Origin: a virus
Length of the DNA: 64,000 nt
Virus record (IMG/VR): IMGVR_UViG_3300020407_000003
Coordinates: 1-64,000 of that record
Strand: one strand, 5' to 3'
The notes under the pieces are model-generated. The model had not been told where the DNA came from, did not search any database, and saw only the letters and a program-made list of their open reading frames with translations. This document shows, piece after piece, positions 8,764 to 17,094 of this stretch; the stretch's first letter is position 1; each line of letters opens with the position of its first letter. The translations under genes and the position numbers were made by a program.

Positions 8764-9282
8764 GTGACAAAGCCTATGGTAGAATCAATTTTAACAATAA
8801 CAACACCTCGCCCATCAGATATCAAATTACTTGAAGAGCAGCAGGGTATTATTCTCAAACCCATTGTCGGCTTTAAAGACGCCTGGGTTAGTCGATGTGG
8901 TAAGGTCGTTAAGCTACACTACCCGCTAACAGGTGATGCGTGTTATTACTACGCCACCCTCACGGTGCGCCGACAAGATCAACGTTTGATGGTAACGCTC
9001 AAAAGTAGCGAAGGCTCTACCATGCGAACGCTATCTGGTTTAGTGGCTCGCGCCTATCTTGAAGCACCTAAAGACCCCTCGCGTTTTGATCTAATCAACA
9101 TTGATGAGGACAGAAGTAATTGTCATGCTGATAACCTAGCGTGGCAGCTTAAATCACACACCACCAACTATTATTACGAAGTGAAAGACACTCGTGATGG
9201 TTCAGTTATGGAGTTTGATACTAAGAAAGATTTTCATGATTGGGTAAATAAAACGTTTACGTTTAACAGAAAGAAAAGGTAG
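8764..9282 (+). CDS. HNH-type homing endonuclease, degenerate active site
   Basis: GTG start at 8764 after AAGGA. The 172-residue product has the layout of free-standing phage HNH endonucleases: an N-terminal segment (SRCGKVVKLHYPL) like the GxV repeats that precede HNH domains, then LVARAYLEAP and the HNH core LINIDEDRSNCHADNLAW. In active relatives that core normally reads HxDxDxxNN..NL; here the first histidine is replaced by asparagine, so catalysis may be lost or altered. It sits alone between the chimallin terminator and the promoter of RNAP beta-prime, typical of a selfish insertion beside an essential gene. Confidence 0.65.
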   Translation: MTKPMVESILTITTPRPSDIKLLEEQQGIILKPIVGFKDAWVSRCGKVVKLHYPLTGDACYYYATLTVRRQDQRLMVTLKSSEGSTMRTLSGLVARAYLEAPKDPSRFDLINIDEDRSNCHADNLAWQLKSHTTNYYYEVKDTRDGSVMEFDTKKDFHDWVNKTFTFNRKKR

Positions 9283-9334
9283 GATTTTACAGGGGTGAGT
9301 AACATTATGTTTATTATCTAAATGTAATATGCTT

Positions 9335-9347
9335 AGACCTATATTAC
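9335..9347 (+). promoter_or_regulatory. Early-type promoter element AGACCTATATTAC
   Basis: AGACCTATATTAC ends 44 bases before the RNAP beta-prime start. Its TATATTAC core equals the AT-rich element I know from phiKZ early promoters, which are served by the virion polymerase. Near-identical copies occur at 13033 and 47092. Confidence 0.65.
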
Positions 9348-9390
9348 TAAAAAAGAATAAGCCCTTAACAAATTAAAATAAGGAGAGATC

Positions 9391-10959
9391 ATGCAGGCTG
9401 ATATCAGTGCGGCGGCTGAGCCAATTACTGCATCCATCGATCAACTTAAAGGTCCTCTTAGTTGGAACTACGAAGATCGACAAGGCGGCGTTTATCTGGC
9501 GCTAGAAGATCATGATAAGATCTTTAATAACCTGTCCAATCCCCCTATCATTGTCAATGACGTCAACACGCTGTCTCAGGAAGACAAACAGAAATTCAAT
9601 GACCTAATATCTACGCGTTACGAGGGTGATTCATTGTCTATCGTACCGTCGTGTGATTGTGGTGAATTATCAGGCGGTTATAACTTAGGTAAGGTTTGTG
9701 GTGTCTGTCAGACTGAAGTCCAGCAGTCTACAGAGAAACGCATCGAGTCTACGTTATGGATGAAAGCACCAGATGGTGTTCATGGGTTTATTAATCCTAA
9801 CGTCTGGTTGATGTTTGAGAAGTATTTCTCAAGTAAGCAGTTGTGTCTTGTCGAGTGGTTGTGTAATCCTAATCTACGTTATGATAATGAGAAGAATGAG
9901 TCATTAAACCGCTTGAAGCGTTATAACTTTAAACGTGGTTATAATAACTTCATTGAAAACTTTGACACAATAATGAATGCGCTGTATGACATATTTGCTA
10001 TACACAAGCGATTAGAGATACAAGACTTTAAAACCACGATGCGTAAGTATAGACATTGTCTATTTAGTCAATACGTACCGGTGCCTTCTAAAGTTGCATT
10101 CGTAACAGAGAAAAACGATTCAACCGTTACCTCTGATACACAGACGTCGTTAGCGATGGATGCTATACGTACTATGTCGTCTATCAAACAGGCACTACGT
10201 CCTCTTATGCCTAAGCAGTTAGAGAACCGTACCCTTAAGTGTGTTAAACAGCTTGCTGTCTATTATGAAGAAACCTACAAGACACGTCTTGCCTCTAAAG
10301 ATGGTTTCATTCGTAAACACATGATCTCAGGTAGGTTACATTATACGGCACGTGCTGTTATTGTATCGTTAAGTGAACCCCACGAGTATGATGAGCTACA
10401 TCTTCCATGGGGGTTATCGGTAGGACTACTACGTACGCACCTGACTAATAAGTTGTTAAAGTTAGGGTATACACCTCGCGCTGCCGCCTGTCTATTACAA
10501 GAGTCTATTAGCCGCTATCATCCACTTGTAGATACGCTGTTAAATGAACTTATAGACGAGTCTCCGTGTCTATCGGAAATTGCAGAACACGAACTTACCG
10601 TGCCTAAGAAGAAAGGTCTGTATGTTATCATCCAACGTAACCCATCTTTACATAGACTGTCAGCACAGTTCATGCGGGTTACTAAGATCATTAAAGACCC
10701 TAGTATCCAGACTATATCAATGTCGGTATTATCATTGACTGGTCCGAATGCTGACTTCGACGGCGACGCTTTGAATATTCTCTTAATCACCGATAAAGAG
10801 ATGATGCGTAAGATGTATAGACTGTCACCCCATTATGGCATTTTGTCGCTTCAAGAACCATCCAAGGTCTCTGGTTGCGTAGGTATGCCTAAACCGGTGG
10901 TAAGTACTATTGATAACTGGTTGAAGAAAGGCCCTAAGGTTAAAGAAGAGGCGGTCTAA
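9391..10959 (+). CDS. Non-virion RNA polymerase, beta-prime N-terminal subunit
   Basis: The 522-residue protein contains NADFDGD at 453-459, the universal motif whose three aspartates hold the catalytic magnesium in multisubunit RNA polymerases. A Cys cluster at about 88-110 (CDCG...CGVC) matches the beta-prime N-terminal zinc site. The protein stops soon after the catalytic motif, so it is only the N half; the C half is at 29491-31467. It corresponds in place and content to phiKZ gp55. The ribosome site is AAGGAG, and an early-type promoter precedes it. The phage polymerase transcribes middle and late genes in the infected cell. Confidence 0.93.
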   Translation: MQADISAAAEPITASIDQLKGPLSWNYEDRQGGVYLALEDHDKIFNNLSNPPIIVNDVNTLSQEDKQKFNDLISTRYEGDSLSIVPSCDCGELSGGYNLGKVCGVCQTEVQQSTEKRIESTLWMKAPDGVHGFINPNVWLMFEKYFSSKQLCLVEWLCNPNLRYDNEKNESLNRLKRYNFKRGYNNFIENFDTIMNALYDIFAIHKRLEIQDFKTTMRKYRHCLFSQYVPVPSKVAFVTEKNDSTVTSDTQTSLAMDAIRTMSSIKQALRPLMPKQLENRTLKCVKQLAVYYEETYKTRLASKDGFIRKHMISGRLHYTARAVIVSLSEPHEYDELHLPWGLSVGLLRTHLTNKLLKLGYTPRAAACLLQESISRYHPLVDTLLNELIDESPCLSEIAEHELTVPKKKGLYVIIQRNPSLHRLSAQFMRVTKIIKDPSIQTISMSVLSLTGPNADFDGDALNILLITDKEMMRKMYRLSPHYGILSLQEPSKVSGCVGMPKPVVSTIDNWLKKGPKVKEEAV

Positions 10960-10969
10960 ACGCCTCTTC
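10945..10969 (+). terminator. Hairpin over the stop codon of RNAP beta-prime N
   Basis: GAAGAGGCG (10945-10953) pairs with CGCCTCTTC (10961-10969), with the stop codon in the loop. TTCTATGAGG follows, so there is a TATG but neither a full tag nor a long T run. It may be a weak terminator, a processing site or an mRNA 3' protector, and the next gene begins 15 bases later. Confidence 0.5.
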
Positions 10970-10984
10970 TTCTATGAGGTTATT

Positions 10985-11842
10985 ATGGAAGTTAAAAATG
11001 AAGTAACGTCGTTAGAAGTAGAAGAGTTACCCGAAGGGTACGCGGACGATATGTTATTAGAAAAATACCATACCTACCCTATAATACGGGACGAGTTTAA
11101 TATTATTCGTTGGGTACCGCTTAAAAGTCTTTTACCACCACCATTGGATATGTTAGATATTCCGTTTTCAAAACTAATACGGGATTCTAATTTAAAAGAT
11201 AATGAAATATGTAGAAGATTAGCCGAGAGGTTAGATGGTCGGTCTTTGAGTAGTTATGGTGATGCTTTTAACATGGAATGTAACAGAGTATCCGATGACT
11301 CATTTACCCCGCCAACTAGGGTTGAATTTCTCAATGCGGTATTTGATTTTATTGACGCTATTGCTTCTACTAAAAGTATAAAAGATATCAAATCGCAGAA
11401 TGACATCTTCTTACCCATTGCCGATGCAATATTAAGAAACCACCTAGGGGATGTTAATATACTAGAAGATCATCCAGATGACCTGGGAAGGCTCGCAGAG
11501 GTGGTTTATGAAGGCTGTTGTGTTGACTTCTATGCGTTATTGGGGCGTTTTATGGACGTCCTACAACAAGGTAAGATAATGATACTTTATCATGTCGGTG
11601 AATACAGCTTCACAATCACACTCGCTGCTGAATTGATATCCGGTCTAATGCACAAGTACGTGCGGAATGGTCGGGTGGTTTCGGTTCCAACAACAGGTGA
11701 GATTGTTGGTATATGTGTGGATAACGAACAGGTAAAATATTATCTAAAGACCGCTATTTCCTATATAGATGAAAATATAGGTAGAGAAGGTGAGATAAGT
11801 TTCATTAACTCGCTTGATGTTAGAATGGCGCTATCAATTTAA
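10985..11842 (+). CDS. Hypothetical protein after RNAP beta-prime N
   Basis: The 285-residue acidic product starts MEVKNEVTSLEVEELPEG and looks mainly helical, with a strand-like stretch near residue 200 (KIMILYHVGEYSFTITLAA). The short spacer implies cotranscription with the polymerase gene. No family is recognised. Confidence 0.6.
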   Translation: MEVKNEVTSLEVEELPEGYADDMLLEKYHTYPIIRDEFNIIRWVPLKSLLPPPLDMLDIPFSKLIRDSNLKDNEICRRLAERLDGRSLSSYGDAFNMECNRVSDDSFTPPTRVEFLNAVFDFIDAIASTKSIKDIKSQNDIFLPIADAILRNHLGDVNILEDHPDDLGRLAEVVYEGCCVDFYALLGRFMDVLQQGKIMILYHVGEYSFTITLAAELISGLMHKYVRNGRVVSVPTTGEIVGICVDNEQVKYYLKTAISYIDENIGREGEISFINSLDVRMALSI

Positions 11843-11952
11843 TTACAGGTTCGACTTGTATCTTAGGTAGCTCAGAAATTAAACGTTACGCGTTTAACAA
11901 ACAATAAAAGGATTGGCGTGTAGAATGGGTCTACATGCTTTATTAAAACCTA

Positions 11953-11986
11953 ATGCGGTAATTGCTCTCATTGAGAGCTTCGCATT
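11953..11986 (+). promoter_or_regulatory. Nested RNA hairpin just before the gene at 12005
   Basis: AATGCG (11952-11957) pairs with CGCATT (11981-11986), and inside it GCTCTC pairs with GAGAGC around a three-base loop. The structure ends seven bases before the GGAG of the next gene and no T run follows, so it looks like a leader structure rather than a terminator. Confidence 0.5.
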
Positions 11987-12004
11987 TAAAATGGAGTCAT
12001 TATA

Positions 12005-12439
12005 ATGACACGTAAGAAAAGTATCTACACTGTAGATCAAAAGAGACAACTCACCACTACACGTATGCTAATACGTCTAGCCATGCAACGTAAAACTATT
12101 TACTATAGTGAGTTAGCCGAACGCTTAGGGTACAATGTGCCAAACATGGCGTTAGGTAAGGTATTGAGCCCGACGCTTGAGCGGGTTAACCAGTGGTGCT
12201 GGGAGCGACAGCAACCATGGCTTACCGCGTTAGTCGTTAGAAGCTCAGGGAACCATACAGGGCTTCCTGGTGAAGGTTTCTTTAATGAGATGCAAGAGCT
12301 AGGTGCGTATACCCCTGAAGTTGATACCCATAAGGCACGTCGTACTTGGGCTGAACCGTATATTAAGAGTATATGGGATTTCTGGGGTCCTGATGATGCT
12401 GATATCTTGTGTAAAGCACGTGTACTGTCACCTAAATAA
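12005..12439 (+). CDS. Hypothetical protein with winged-helix-like segment
   Basis: The 144-residue basic product contains KTIYYSELAERLGY, a typical recognition-helix pattern, followed by ALGKVLSPTLERVNQWC and a TGLPGEGFF loop. The arrangement recalls small winged-helix domains of the alkyltransferase-like kind (YSELA..LG...LPGEGF), but no catalytic cysteine in a PCH motif is present. DNA binding is therefore possible and enzymatic repair unlikely. The next gene starts ten bases after its stop. Confidence 0.5.
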   Translation: MTRKKSIYTVDQKRQLTTTRMLIRLAMQRKTIYYSELAERLGYNVPNMALGKVLSPTLERVNQWCWERQQPWLTALVVRSSGNHTGLPGEGFFNEMQELGAYTPEVDTHKARRTWAEPYIKSIWDFWGPDDADILCKARVLSPK

Positions 12440-12449
12440 GGAGTTGATT

Positions 12450-12956
12450 ATGGATTTTGATAAAGGTATTGAAGCAGTTGAATTTATTGCGTCACAAAGA
12501 GAAACAGAGGGTAATGGTCTATACCTTGCTCATCTGTTAGCAAGGCGTGGATACATCTTTCCTCTAGATTCCTCGTTACTGTATCTGGCTACTAACAGTG
12601 ATTGGACAGTAGCGCATGAAATGGCGCGTGCTGGTTTTAACTTCCCCGAAGACCATCCAGCAATGGGTCGTACTAACGATTTAGGGGAAAGCGTGGCAAT
12701 GACGATGGCGGAGAGAGGCTATGTCTTTCCATTGGACAGTGCGTTTCTTACTTCTGCAAATAAAACAGGCTGGACCATTGCACACACTCAGGCTACTAAT
12801 GGTTGGGTTGTTGATGATATTGACATCCTATCCTTAAAGGATGATGTAGGAGTTACCGTCGCTCACCAGATGGCGCGATGCGGGCATAACTTTCCAGATG
12901 GTCCAATCTTGGACTTTGTCGATAATGCTGGGGTGACCGTAGCAGACTTAATGTAA
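12450..12956 (+). CDS. Ankyrin-like repeat protein
   Basis: The start at 12450 follows AAGGAG. The 168-residue product is almost entirely repeats of about 28-32 residues with the core G(V/W)T(V/I)AHxMAxxGxxFP, at least five copies (for example DWTVAHEMARAGFNFP, GESVAMTMAERGYVFP, GVTVAHQMARCGHNFP). The spacing and TxAH signature are like ankyrin repeats, which bind proteins. The partner is unknown; a host target or a phage assembly partner are both possible. Confidence 0.6.
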   Translation: MDFDKGIEAVEFIASQRETEGNGLYLAHLLARRGYIFPLDSSLLYLATNSDWTVAHEMARAGFNFPEDHPAMGRTNDLGESVAMTMAERGYVFPLDSAFLTSANKTGWTIAHTQATNGWVVDDIDILSLKDDVGVTVAHQMARCGHNFPDGPILDFVDNAGVTVADLM

Positions 12957-12968
12957 GACAATGTAACA

Positions 12969-13012
12969 ATGGCTGTCCCTAGGGACAGCCATCTATGCCG
13001 GATTCTTTTTTT
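12969..13012 (+). terminator. Terminator with TATGCCG tag
   Basis: A 12-base-pair hairpin without spare loop bases (ATGGCTGTCCCT at 12969-12980 and its complement to 12992) is followed by TATGCCG and then a run of seven T. Confidence 0.85.
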
Positions 13013-13032
13013 ATCAATATAACCTGATTACA

Positions 13033-13044
13033 GACCTATATTAC
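13033..13044 (+). promoter_or_regulatory. Early-type promoter element GACCTATATTAC
   Basis: Same core as at 9335 and 47092, ending 36 bases before the next start and placed just after a terminator, as a promoter of a new transcription unit should be. Confidence 0.65.
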
Positions 13045-13080
13045 CAACGTGTTAATAAACTATATATAGTGAGAACACCC

Positions 13081-13476
13081 ATGTCTGTTATTGATAATTT
13101 ACTTACGTCGTTTAAACGCCGCACCTTTAAACGTAGTGCTCGCACCCACTTACCCGCTATGAGTTACATTGTAAATAGCGTCAACTATGACGTTAGTAAC
13201 GTGGTAGGTCATTTTACTGTTGATACCGTGGTGTATTTAGGAGACAGCAGTATAAAAGAGACAGTTGATGTCTTTAGCCCAGAGACCCTTACATTAGAAA
13301 ACGACCCCCTAGATACCTATGGGTGGTTAGTAAGTTATCTCCAAGCATACGTTAGACGCGACCCTGCTATCCTGATTGTTATAGACAGACTTATGGATCA
13401 AGAAAACCATTCTCGATTTGTTAATCTGTGTAACGCCTATTCGGTTAAATTACTTATCCGAAAACCCATCATTTAA
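13081..13476 (+). CDS. Small hypothetical protein
   Basis: The 131-residue product starts MSVIDNLLTSFKRRTFKRS, a basic amphipathic N-terminus, followed by an alpha/beta region (HFTVDTVVYLG, AILIVIDRLMDQ). The ATG is chosen over a GTG 12 bases earlier, which would lie too near the weak GAG site. An early-type promoter precedes it. Function unknown. Confidence 0.55.
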   Translation: MSVIDNLLTSFKRRTFKRSARTHLPAMSYIVNSVNYDVSNVVGHFTVDTVVYLGDSSIKETVDVFSPETLTLENDPLDTYGWLVSYLQAYVRRDPAILIVIDRLMDQENHSRFVNLCNAYSVKLLIRKPII

Positions 13477-13499
13477 AGTATAAATAGAGGAACCCTTTT

Positions 13500-13907
13500 A
13501 TGATAGATTTATCTCAACCGTGTGTATTGAACATCAGCTTTGCAAGTCTGCTAAAGCGTCTTGAGTTTAACACACCTATGGGTTGGATAACCCAACCTAC
13601 CTTTAACATCAACCTACCTTATCCTGTAGACTTTAAAACTATCGGTGTGTATATCGAGCAAACTATACAAAAGGTAGAAGCAGTACCGCTGGCTAACGAT
13701 GCGGCATATCAAGAAATAGCAAATCTGGCTAATGAGCGTCTTGAGAAAATGGCGCTTGAGTTTGACCGTGAGGAGCTAGTAAAGAATCTTGAAGCGCAGA
13801 TGGAGTTAGAGTTAAAATCTCTTCGGTTAATATATGAAGTAGATGTTAACCGAACGGGTATGATTATATCAATCGAAATAGCGCCCCGTGACGATCTAGA
13901 TGAATAA
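13500..13907 (+). CDS. Small hypothetical protein
   Basis: A 135-residue product with AGGAA before the ATG. The N-terminal half is strand-like (FNINLPYPVDF), then comes a long charged helix (residues about 65-110, rich in Glu and Leu, possible coiled coil), then a closing strand RTGMIISIEI. Function unknown; cotranscribed with the preceding gene. Confidence 0.55.
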   Translation: MIDLSQPCVLNISFASLLKRLEFNTPMGWITQPTFNINLPYPVDFKTIGVYIEQTIQKVEAVPLANDAAYQEIANLANERLEKMALEFDREELVKNLEAQMELELKSLRLIYEVDVNRTGMIISIEIAPRDDLDE

Positions 13908-13917
13908 CCTTAATTTA

Positions 13918-13961
13918 AGCTAGGTGGATTATCCACCTAGCTCTTTACTATTTATTTTTTT
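13918..13961 (+). terminator. Rho-independent-type terminator
   Basis: AGCTAGGTGGAT at 13918-13929 pairs with ATCCACCTAGCT ending at 13942; a T-rich run follows at 13951-13961. No clear TATGCC tag is present here. Confidence 0.8.
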
Positions 13962-13978
13962 AATGGAAGGAGTACTCC

Positions 13979-14392
13979 ATGGACAAGTTTAATATACATG
14001 GTATCTTTGAGGCCCTTTGCTTTAACCCGTCGTATGAAGAGGCAGCTGGTATCACGTATCATGTAGGCTTAATCATGGCGGCTAAAGAAACAACCTTTAG
14101 AGGTGCGGAGACATTACGTAGCGTAGTGCATGACGGACCGTTAGATAGCGAATCAGTACCTAGCAAGGTAGAGCAGGGTTGGTTGCTTGAAAAGGATATG
14201 GTAGAGCAAATTTCAGTTGACGGCAAGCAAGGTTTTCAAAGTGCAACACCTAAGGGTCAGGCTGTTTGTAAAGTCTTAGATGTTGCTAAACACTTAAGTG
14301 AAATACGACCTATCGATGTTGTACGTGCAGTTAATACCTATTTAAAAGAACCATCGTATGTATATACCCCTAATTTAAGTAAGGAATGTTAA
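13979..14392 (+). CDS. Hypothetical protein
   Basis: The ATG at 13979 follows AAGGAG. The 137-residue product is helical with a short segment VEQISVDGKQGFQSATPKG that resembles the wing of a winged-helix domain, so DNA binding is possible. Its stop is followed at once by the next start. No family is recognised. Confidence 0.55.
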   Translation: MDKFNIHGIFEALCFNPSYEEAAGITYHVGLIMAAKETTFRGAETLRSVVHDGPLDSESVPSKVEQGWLLEKDMVEQISVDGKQGFQSATPKGQAVCKVLDVAKHLSEIRPIDVVRAVNTYLKEPSYVYTPNLSKEC

Positions 14393-14394
14393 CG

Positions 14395-15210
14395 ATGGTT
14401 ATCCCAGGTAAACTCTCTTTAAAGACACTAGCAGTTATTGCCTCGGTGGAAGCTAAAGCTGAAAGTAAGTCTTTCTTTAATCGAATCCCTCAGTTCTTAG
14501 AACAGTTACGTGAAAAGGTTGCAAGCGACATCACTATGACTAAAGGGGAAAGTCCTAGTGAACAGCTAAACCCGAAAGCATTTACTAAGATGCTTAAGGA
14601 TGTCAACTATGCGACAATCTCAGAGCTTGCTGTTTTTAGACCAACAGGCATGCGTGGTGGTTACCAAGACTACGTAGAGATGCTAGCTGAGTTTCAAGAG
14701 CAAATTGGTGGAATTGAAGAGCGCTTACTTACACCATTAAAACGTACCGTTGCGCAAATGCTAGTAGAGCCTAAACGTCTATCTCAGGCGTTCCCGGTTA
14801 ATTATAAAGTGGTTGACATAGAAAAGCTTCAGAAGTTATTTAACAAAGAAGTAGATCTTCAAGACTCAGGTGACAAGATTGCCTATAGTGATGCAGTTAA
14901 CCGTAATAAAGACTGGGAAGGTATTGTATCTACAGTAAACCTGTTAGATGACCAATATCAAAGAGAACCTAATAGTGATATCTTAAAATCAGTAGGTGAG
15001 TTAACAGAACACATCAATCTGTTGATCCAGCGTATCAGCGACCAGCCTGACGTTTATGTAGTTAAAGGTACGACTTTATCTGCACTGGTAGATGCTACCT
15101 ATCAAGCAGCTAAGGAAGTTGAACTCTACGCTGCACATGGTTTTAACCTAGCCACTGCTAAGAAAGCATTAGTTGACAGCTATCGTCAAGTTAAAGAAGC
15201 TATCGAGTAA
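14395..15210 (+). CDS. Hypothetical helical protein, possible processed virion protein
   Basis: The start at 14395 is preferred over 14386 because AAGGA at 14381-14385 is then well spaced. The 271-residue product is mostly helical. Near its N-terminus it has IASVEAKAES, which contains the Ser/Ala-X-Glu pattern known as the phiKZ-type head-protease site, followed by an amphipathic stretch SFFNRIPQFLEQLREKV. This recalls the inner-body-like proteins at 43237 and 61420, but the similarity is short. It could equally be a non-virion coiled-coil protein. Confidence 0.5.
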   Translation: MVIPGKLSLKTLAVIASVEAKAESKSFFNRIPQFLEQLREKVASDITMTKGESPSEQLNPKAFTKMLKDVNYATISELAVFRPTGMRGGYQDYVEMLAEFQEQIGGIEERLLTPLKRTVAQMLVEPKRLSQAFPVNYKVVDIEKLQKLFNKEVDLQDSGDKIAYSDAVNRNKDWEGIVSTVNLLDDQYQREPNSDILKSVGELTEHINLLIQRISDQPDVYVVKGTTLSALVDATYQAAKEVELYAAHGFNLATAKKALVDSYRQVKEAIE

Positions 15211-15218
15211 AGTACTGC

Positions 15219-15253
15219 ACCTAGAGTCATCCGACTCTAGGTGTTATGCCGTC
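15219..15253 (+). terminator. Terminator with TATGCCGTC tag
   Basis: Stem CACCTAGAGTC with GACTCTAGGTG (15219-15243) around four bases, followed by TTATGCCGTC (15244-15253). No long T run is present; the tag takes its place. Confidence 0.75.
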
Positions 15254-15284
15254 GTGTAAATTTATACACCGGAATGAGTATAAT

Positions 15285-15412
15285 ATGACCTACCCTATGA
15301 CATCACTAAACGCATTGCCTGCTTAGACAAGCATCTATGCCCATATGCCATAGCGTGGAAAAAAGCTATTCAACGTAATTTCAACTATACATTATCTAAT
15401 GGACTAAACTAA
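15285..15412 (+). pseudogene. Possible frameshifted microprotein gene
   Basis: ATG at 15285 starts MTYP and then runs into a short dead frame. The neighbouring frame is open from just there to 15412 and reads like protein (DITKRIACLDKHLCPYAIAW). One inserted base near 15296 would fuse them into a 40-odd-residue protein with two cysteines. It may be a decayed small gene or a base-call error; chance is possible at this length. Confidence 0.25.
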
Positions 15413-15454
15413 CATGCCATCGTCTTAAACGAGAACATTACCAAAGAGGTTAAC

Positions 15455-15913
15455 ATGAAAAATACATTTAAACCGATCCTTCAAGATCACAAACAAGTTA
15501 GTACTTTACTTTCGTCATTACCTAAAGGTGACGACAGTGATGCAATACATATCCAGGCCCTCAACCCTGAAACAATGAACAGAGGTCCGCAAGATGTTGT
15601 TATTATTTGCGATGCAGTAGGTTACACAGATGCGTTGATAAACGCGTTTAAAGGTTTACATGGATTATTTACTCGCCATGTTCCTCTCACTGCACGTGAA
15701 GTAATGAGTGAAATCAACAACACCGTTAATCCGGGCAAGTTGAACTTCACATTCCTACCTATTGATGCTAAAACCATCACTCAGCAGGAATTCATCGAAG
15801 CATTGCATGCTAAGGCCATTGATAGTCAGACTAAAGATCTGCAGTTAGTAACTATCGATTACTTAAAACAATTAGACGAAAAAGATATGGCATTCATTTT
15901 CAAGAGTGCCTAA
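15455..15913 (+). CDS. Hypothetical protein
   Basis: The 152-residue product has an alpha/beta look with a hydrophobic strand DVVIICDAVGYTDALINAF followed by helices, a pattern like a small Rossmann-type or receiver-like fold. No catalytic motif is identifiable. GAGG precedes the ATG. Confidence 0.55.
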   Translation: MKNTFKPILQDHKQVSTLLSSLPKGDDSDAIHIQALNPETMNRGPQDVVIICDAVGYTDALINAFKGLHGLFTRHVPLTAREVMSEINNTVNPGKLNFTFLPIDAKTITQQEFIEALHAKAIDSQTKDLQLVTIDYLKQLDEKDMAFIFKSA

Positions 15914-15916
15914 TAG

Positions 15917-15949
15917 ATGGGGTGGGGTGACCTGCCCTATCTATGCCGT
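15917..15949 (+). terminator. Weak hairpin with TATGCCGT tag
   Basis: GATGGGG near 15917-15923 can pair with CCCTATC near 15935-15941 around a G-rich loop, and TATGCCGT follows at 15942-15949. The stem is weaker than at other sites, but the tag is intact. Confidence 0.5.
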
Positions 15950-16026
15950 AAAGGACACGCTATCAAAACTTACATGCTAGCGTTACTTTATGAAACCCTT
16001 TAACCTAAATTTCAAGGAGCTAATCT

Positions 16027-16638
16027 ATGCCTGTGATTATAGAAGGCGGCGACGAAACATTCAGAGCCGTGGCCTATACTCCACCAAGCCCGTCCCTAAC
16101 CGGGTTCTTATCTCAGCAACTAGATCAGTTCTCAGCTCAGATTCACCAAGGTGCACAACACTACGTTGATCTAGCACGCCAGACTTTTGACTCATTTAAC
16201 AGTTCAGAAGCGATGCGGTTAGCTAAAGCAGTACGGCGTAAGGTAGACAGCCTGTGGACGCGGGAAGGTATTTTTGCAATGACTGATATCGGTCAAATAC
16301 AAAATGCCAACTTGACCATGCAGCGGTGGATTATGGCAGAGCCAACTATTCGTAACATGTATCATCAGCAGCGTTGTGAGGGCTTTGCTGACAGCTATGT
16401 GGATATGCATCCAGGGGATGTGGGTGAGAGCCATTACGATTACCGCAGGGTAATGGACGGCTTAGTCGTAGAGCAAGAAGACGAGCTAGTAAGTGTCCAA
16501 TACTTTGATGAGGTTCATGACGGAGACGAGCTTGATATTGACGAGCAGGTAGCCATCTTACGTACTTGGGATAGTGTCAAAAATGCTATTCACGAGAACA
16601 AAGAAGATCCTACCAGTCCCTTCAATGCGAGCCTGTAA
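16027..16638 (+). CDS. Hypothetical protein
   Basis: A 203-residue product with AAGGAG before the start. The N-terminal half is helical with aromatic and glutamine residues (SQQLDQFSAQIHQGAQHYV); the C-terminal third is strongly acidic (DELDIDEQ). Its own terminator follows. No family is recognised. Confidence 0.6.
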   Translation: MPVIIEGGDETFRAVAYTPPSPSLTGFLSQQLDQFSAQIHQGAQHYVDLARQTFDSFNSSEAMRLAKAVRRKVDSLWTREGIFAMTDIGQIQNANLTMQRWIMAEPTIRNMYHQQRCEGFADSYVDMHPGDVGESHYDYRRVMDGLVVEQEDELVSVQYFDEVHDGDELDIDEQVAILRTWDSVKNAIHENKEDPTSPFNASL

Positions 16639-16648
16639 TGATAAATCT

Positions 16649-16677
16649 AAAGATGGACTTCGGTCCATCTTTTTTTG
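16649..16677 (+). terminator. UUCG-loop terminator
   Basis: AGATGGAC pairs with GTCCATCT around a TTCG tetraloop (16651-16670), with a run of T to 16676. This canonical terminator has no TATGCC tag, showing that the tag is not universal. Confidence 0.9.
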
Positions 16678-16692
16678 TTAAGGATACTAGCA

Positions 16693-17094
16693 ATGTCACA
16701 GAAAGTCCTACCCACCCTTACGGTTGATGGCTTTGTAAAAACAGTCCCTCAAACGTGCGACTACCTTTTGGCTTATTTCTTCTTAAGCCAATACTCTCAA
16801 AGCAATATGTATTATGGTAAAATATCGTCACTGGCCTACATTATACAAGAACACGGTCATGACGAGCAAACCATGCTATTGCGTATTCAAAGTACATTGA
16901 CAACACTGTTTAATCGTTACTTTGATTCAGTAGAAGCCTCTGCAAGTATAGACAGAGATAAGGATAACGCTGCGCAGTATGAGATTATAACGAATCTAAA
17001 CGTACGGCGCGGTAATGTTAGTTATAGCGTAGGGCGACAGGTTAGTCTAATTAACTCTGTAGTACAGAAAATCGTGGAATTAAATAATGGATAA
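16693..17094 (+). CDS. Hypothetical protein
   Basis: The start at 16693 follows AAGGA. The 133-residue product is helical and tyrosine-rich (CDYLLAYFFLSQYSQSNMYY). The stop overlaps the next gene by eight bases, implying coupling with it. The C-terminal half carries GNVSYSVGRQVSLINSVVQK. Function unknown. Confidence 0.6.
   Translation: MSQKVLPTLTVDGFVKTVPQTCDYLLAYFFLSQYSQSNMYYGKISSLAYIIQEHGHDEQTMLLRIQSTLTTLFNRYFDSVEASASIDRDKDNAAQYEIITNLNVRRGNVSYSVGRQVSLINSVVQKIVELNNG

Noticed and set aside
11860-11935. tRNA-like start GGTAGCTCAG
   Set aside because: No D-stem partner, anticodon arm or T arm can be folded at the expected distances, and no CCA-type end is present.
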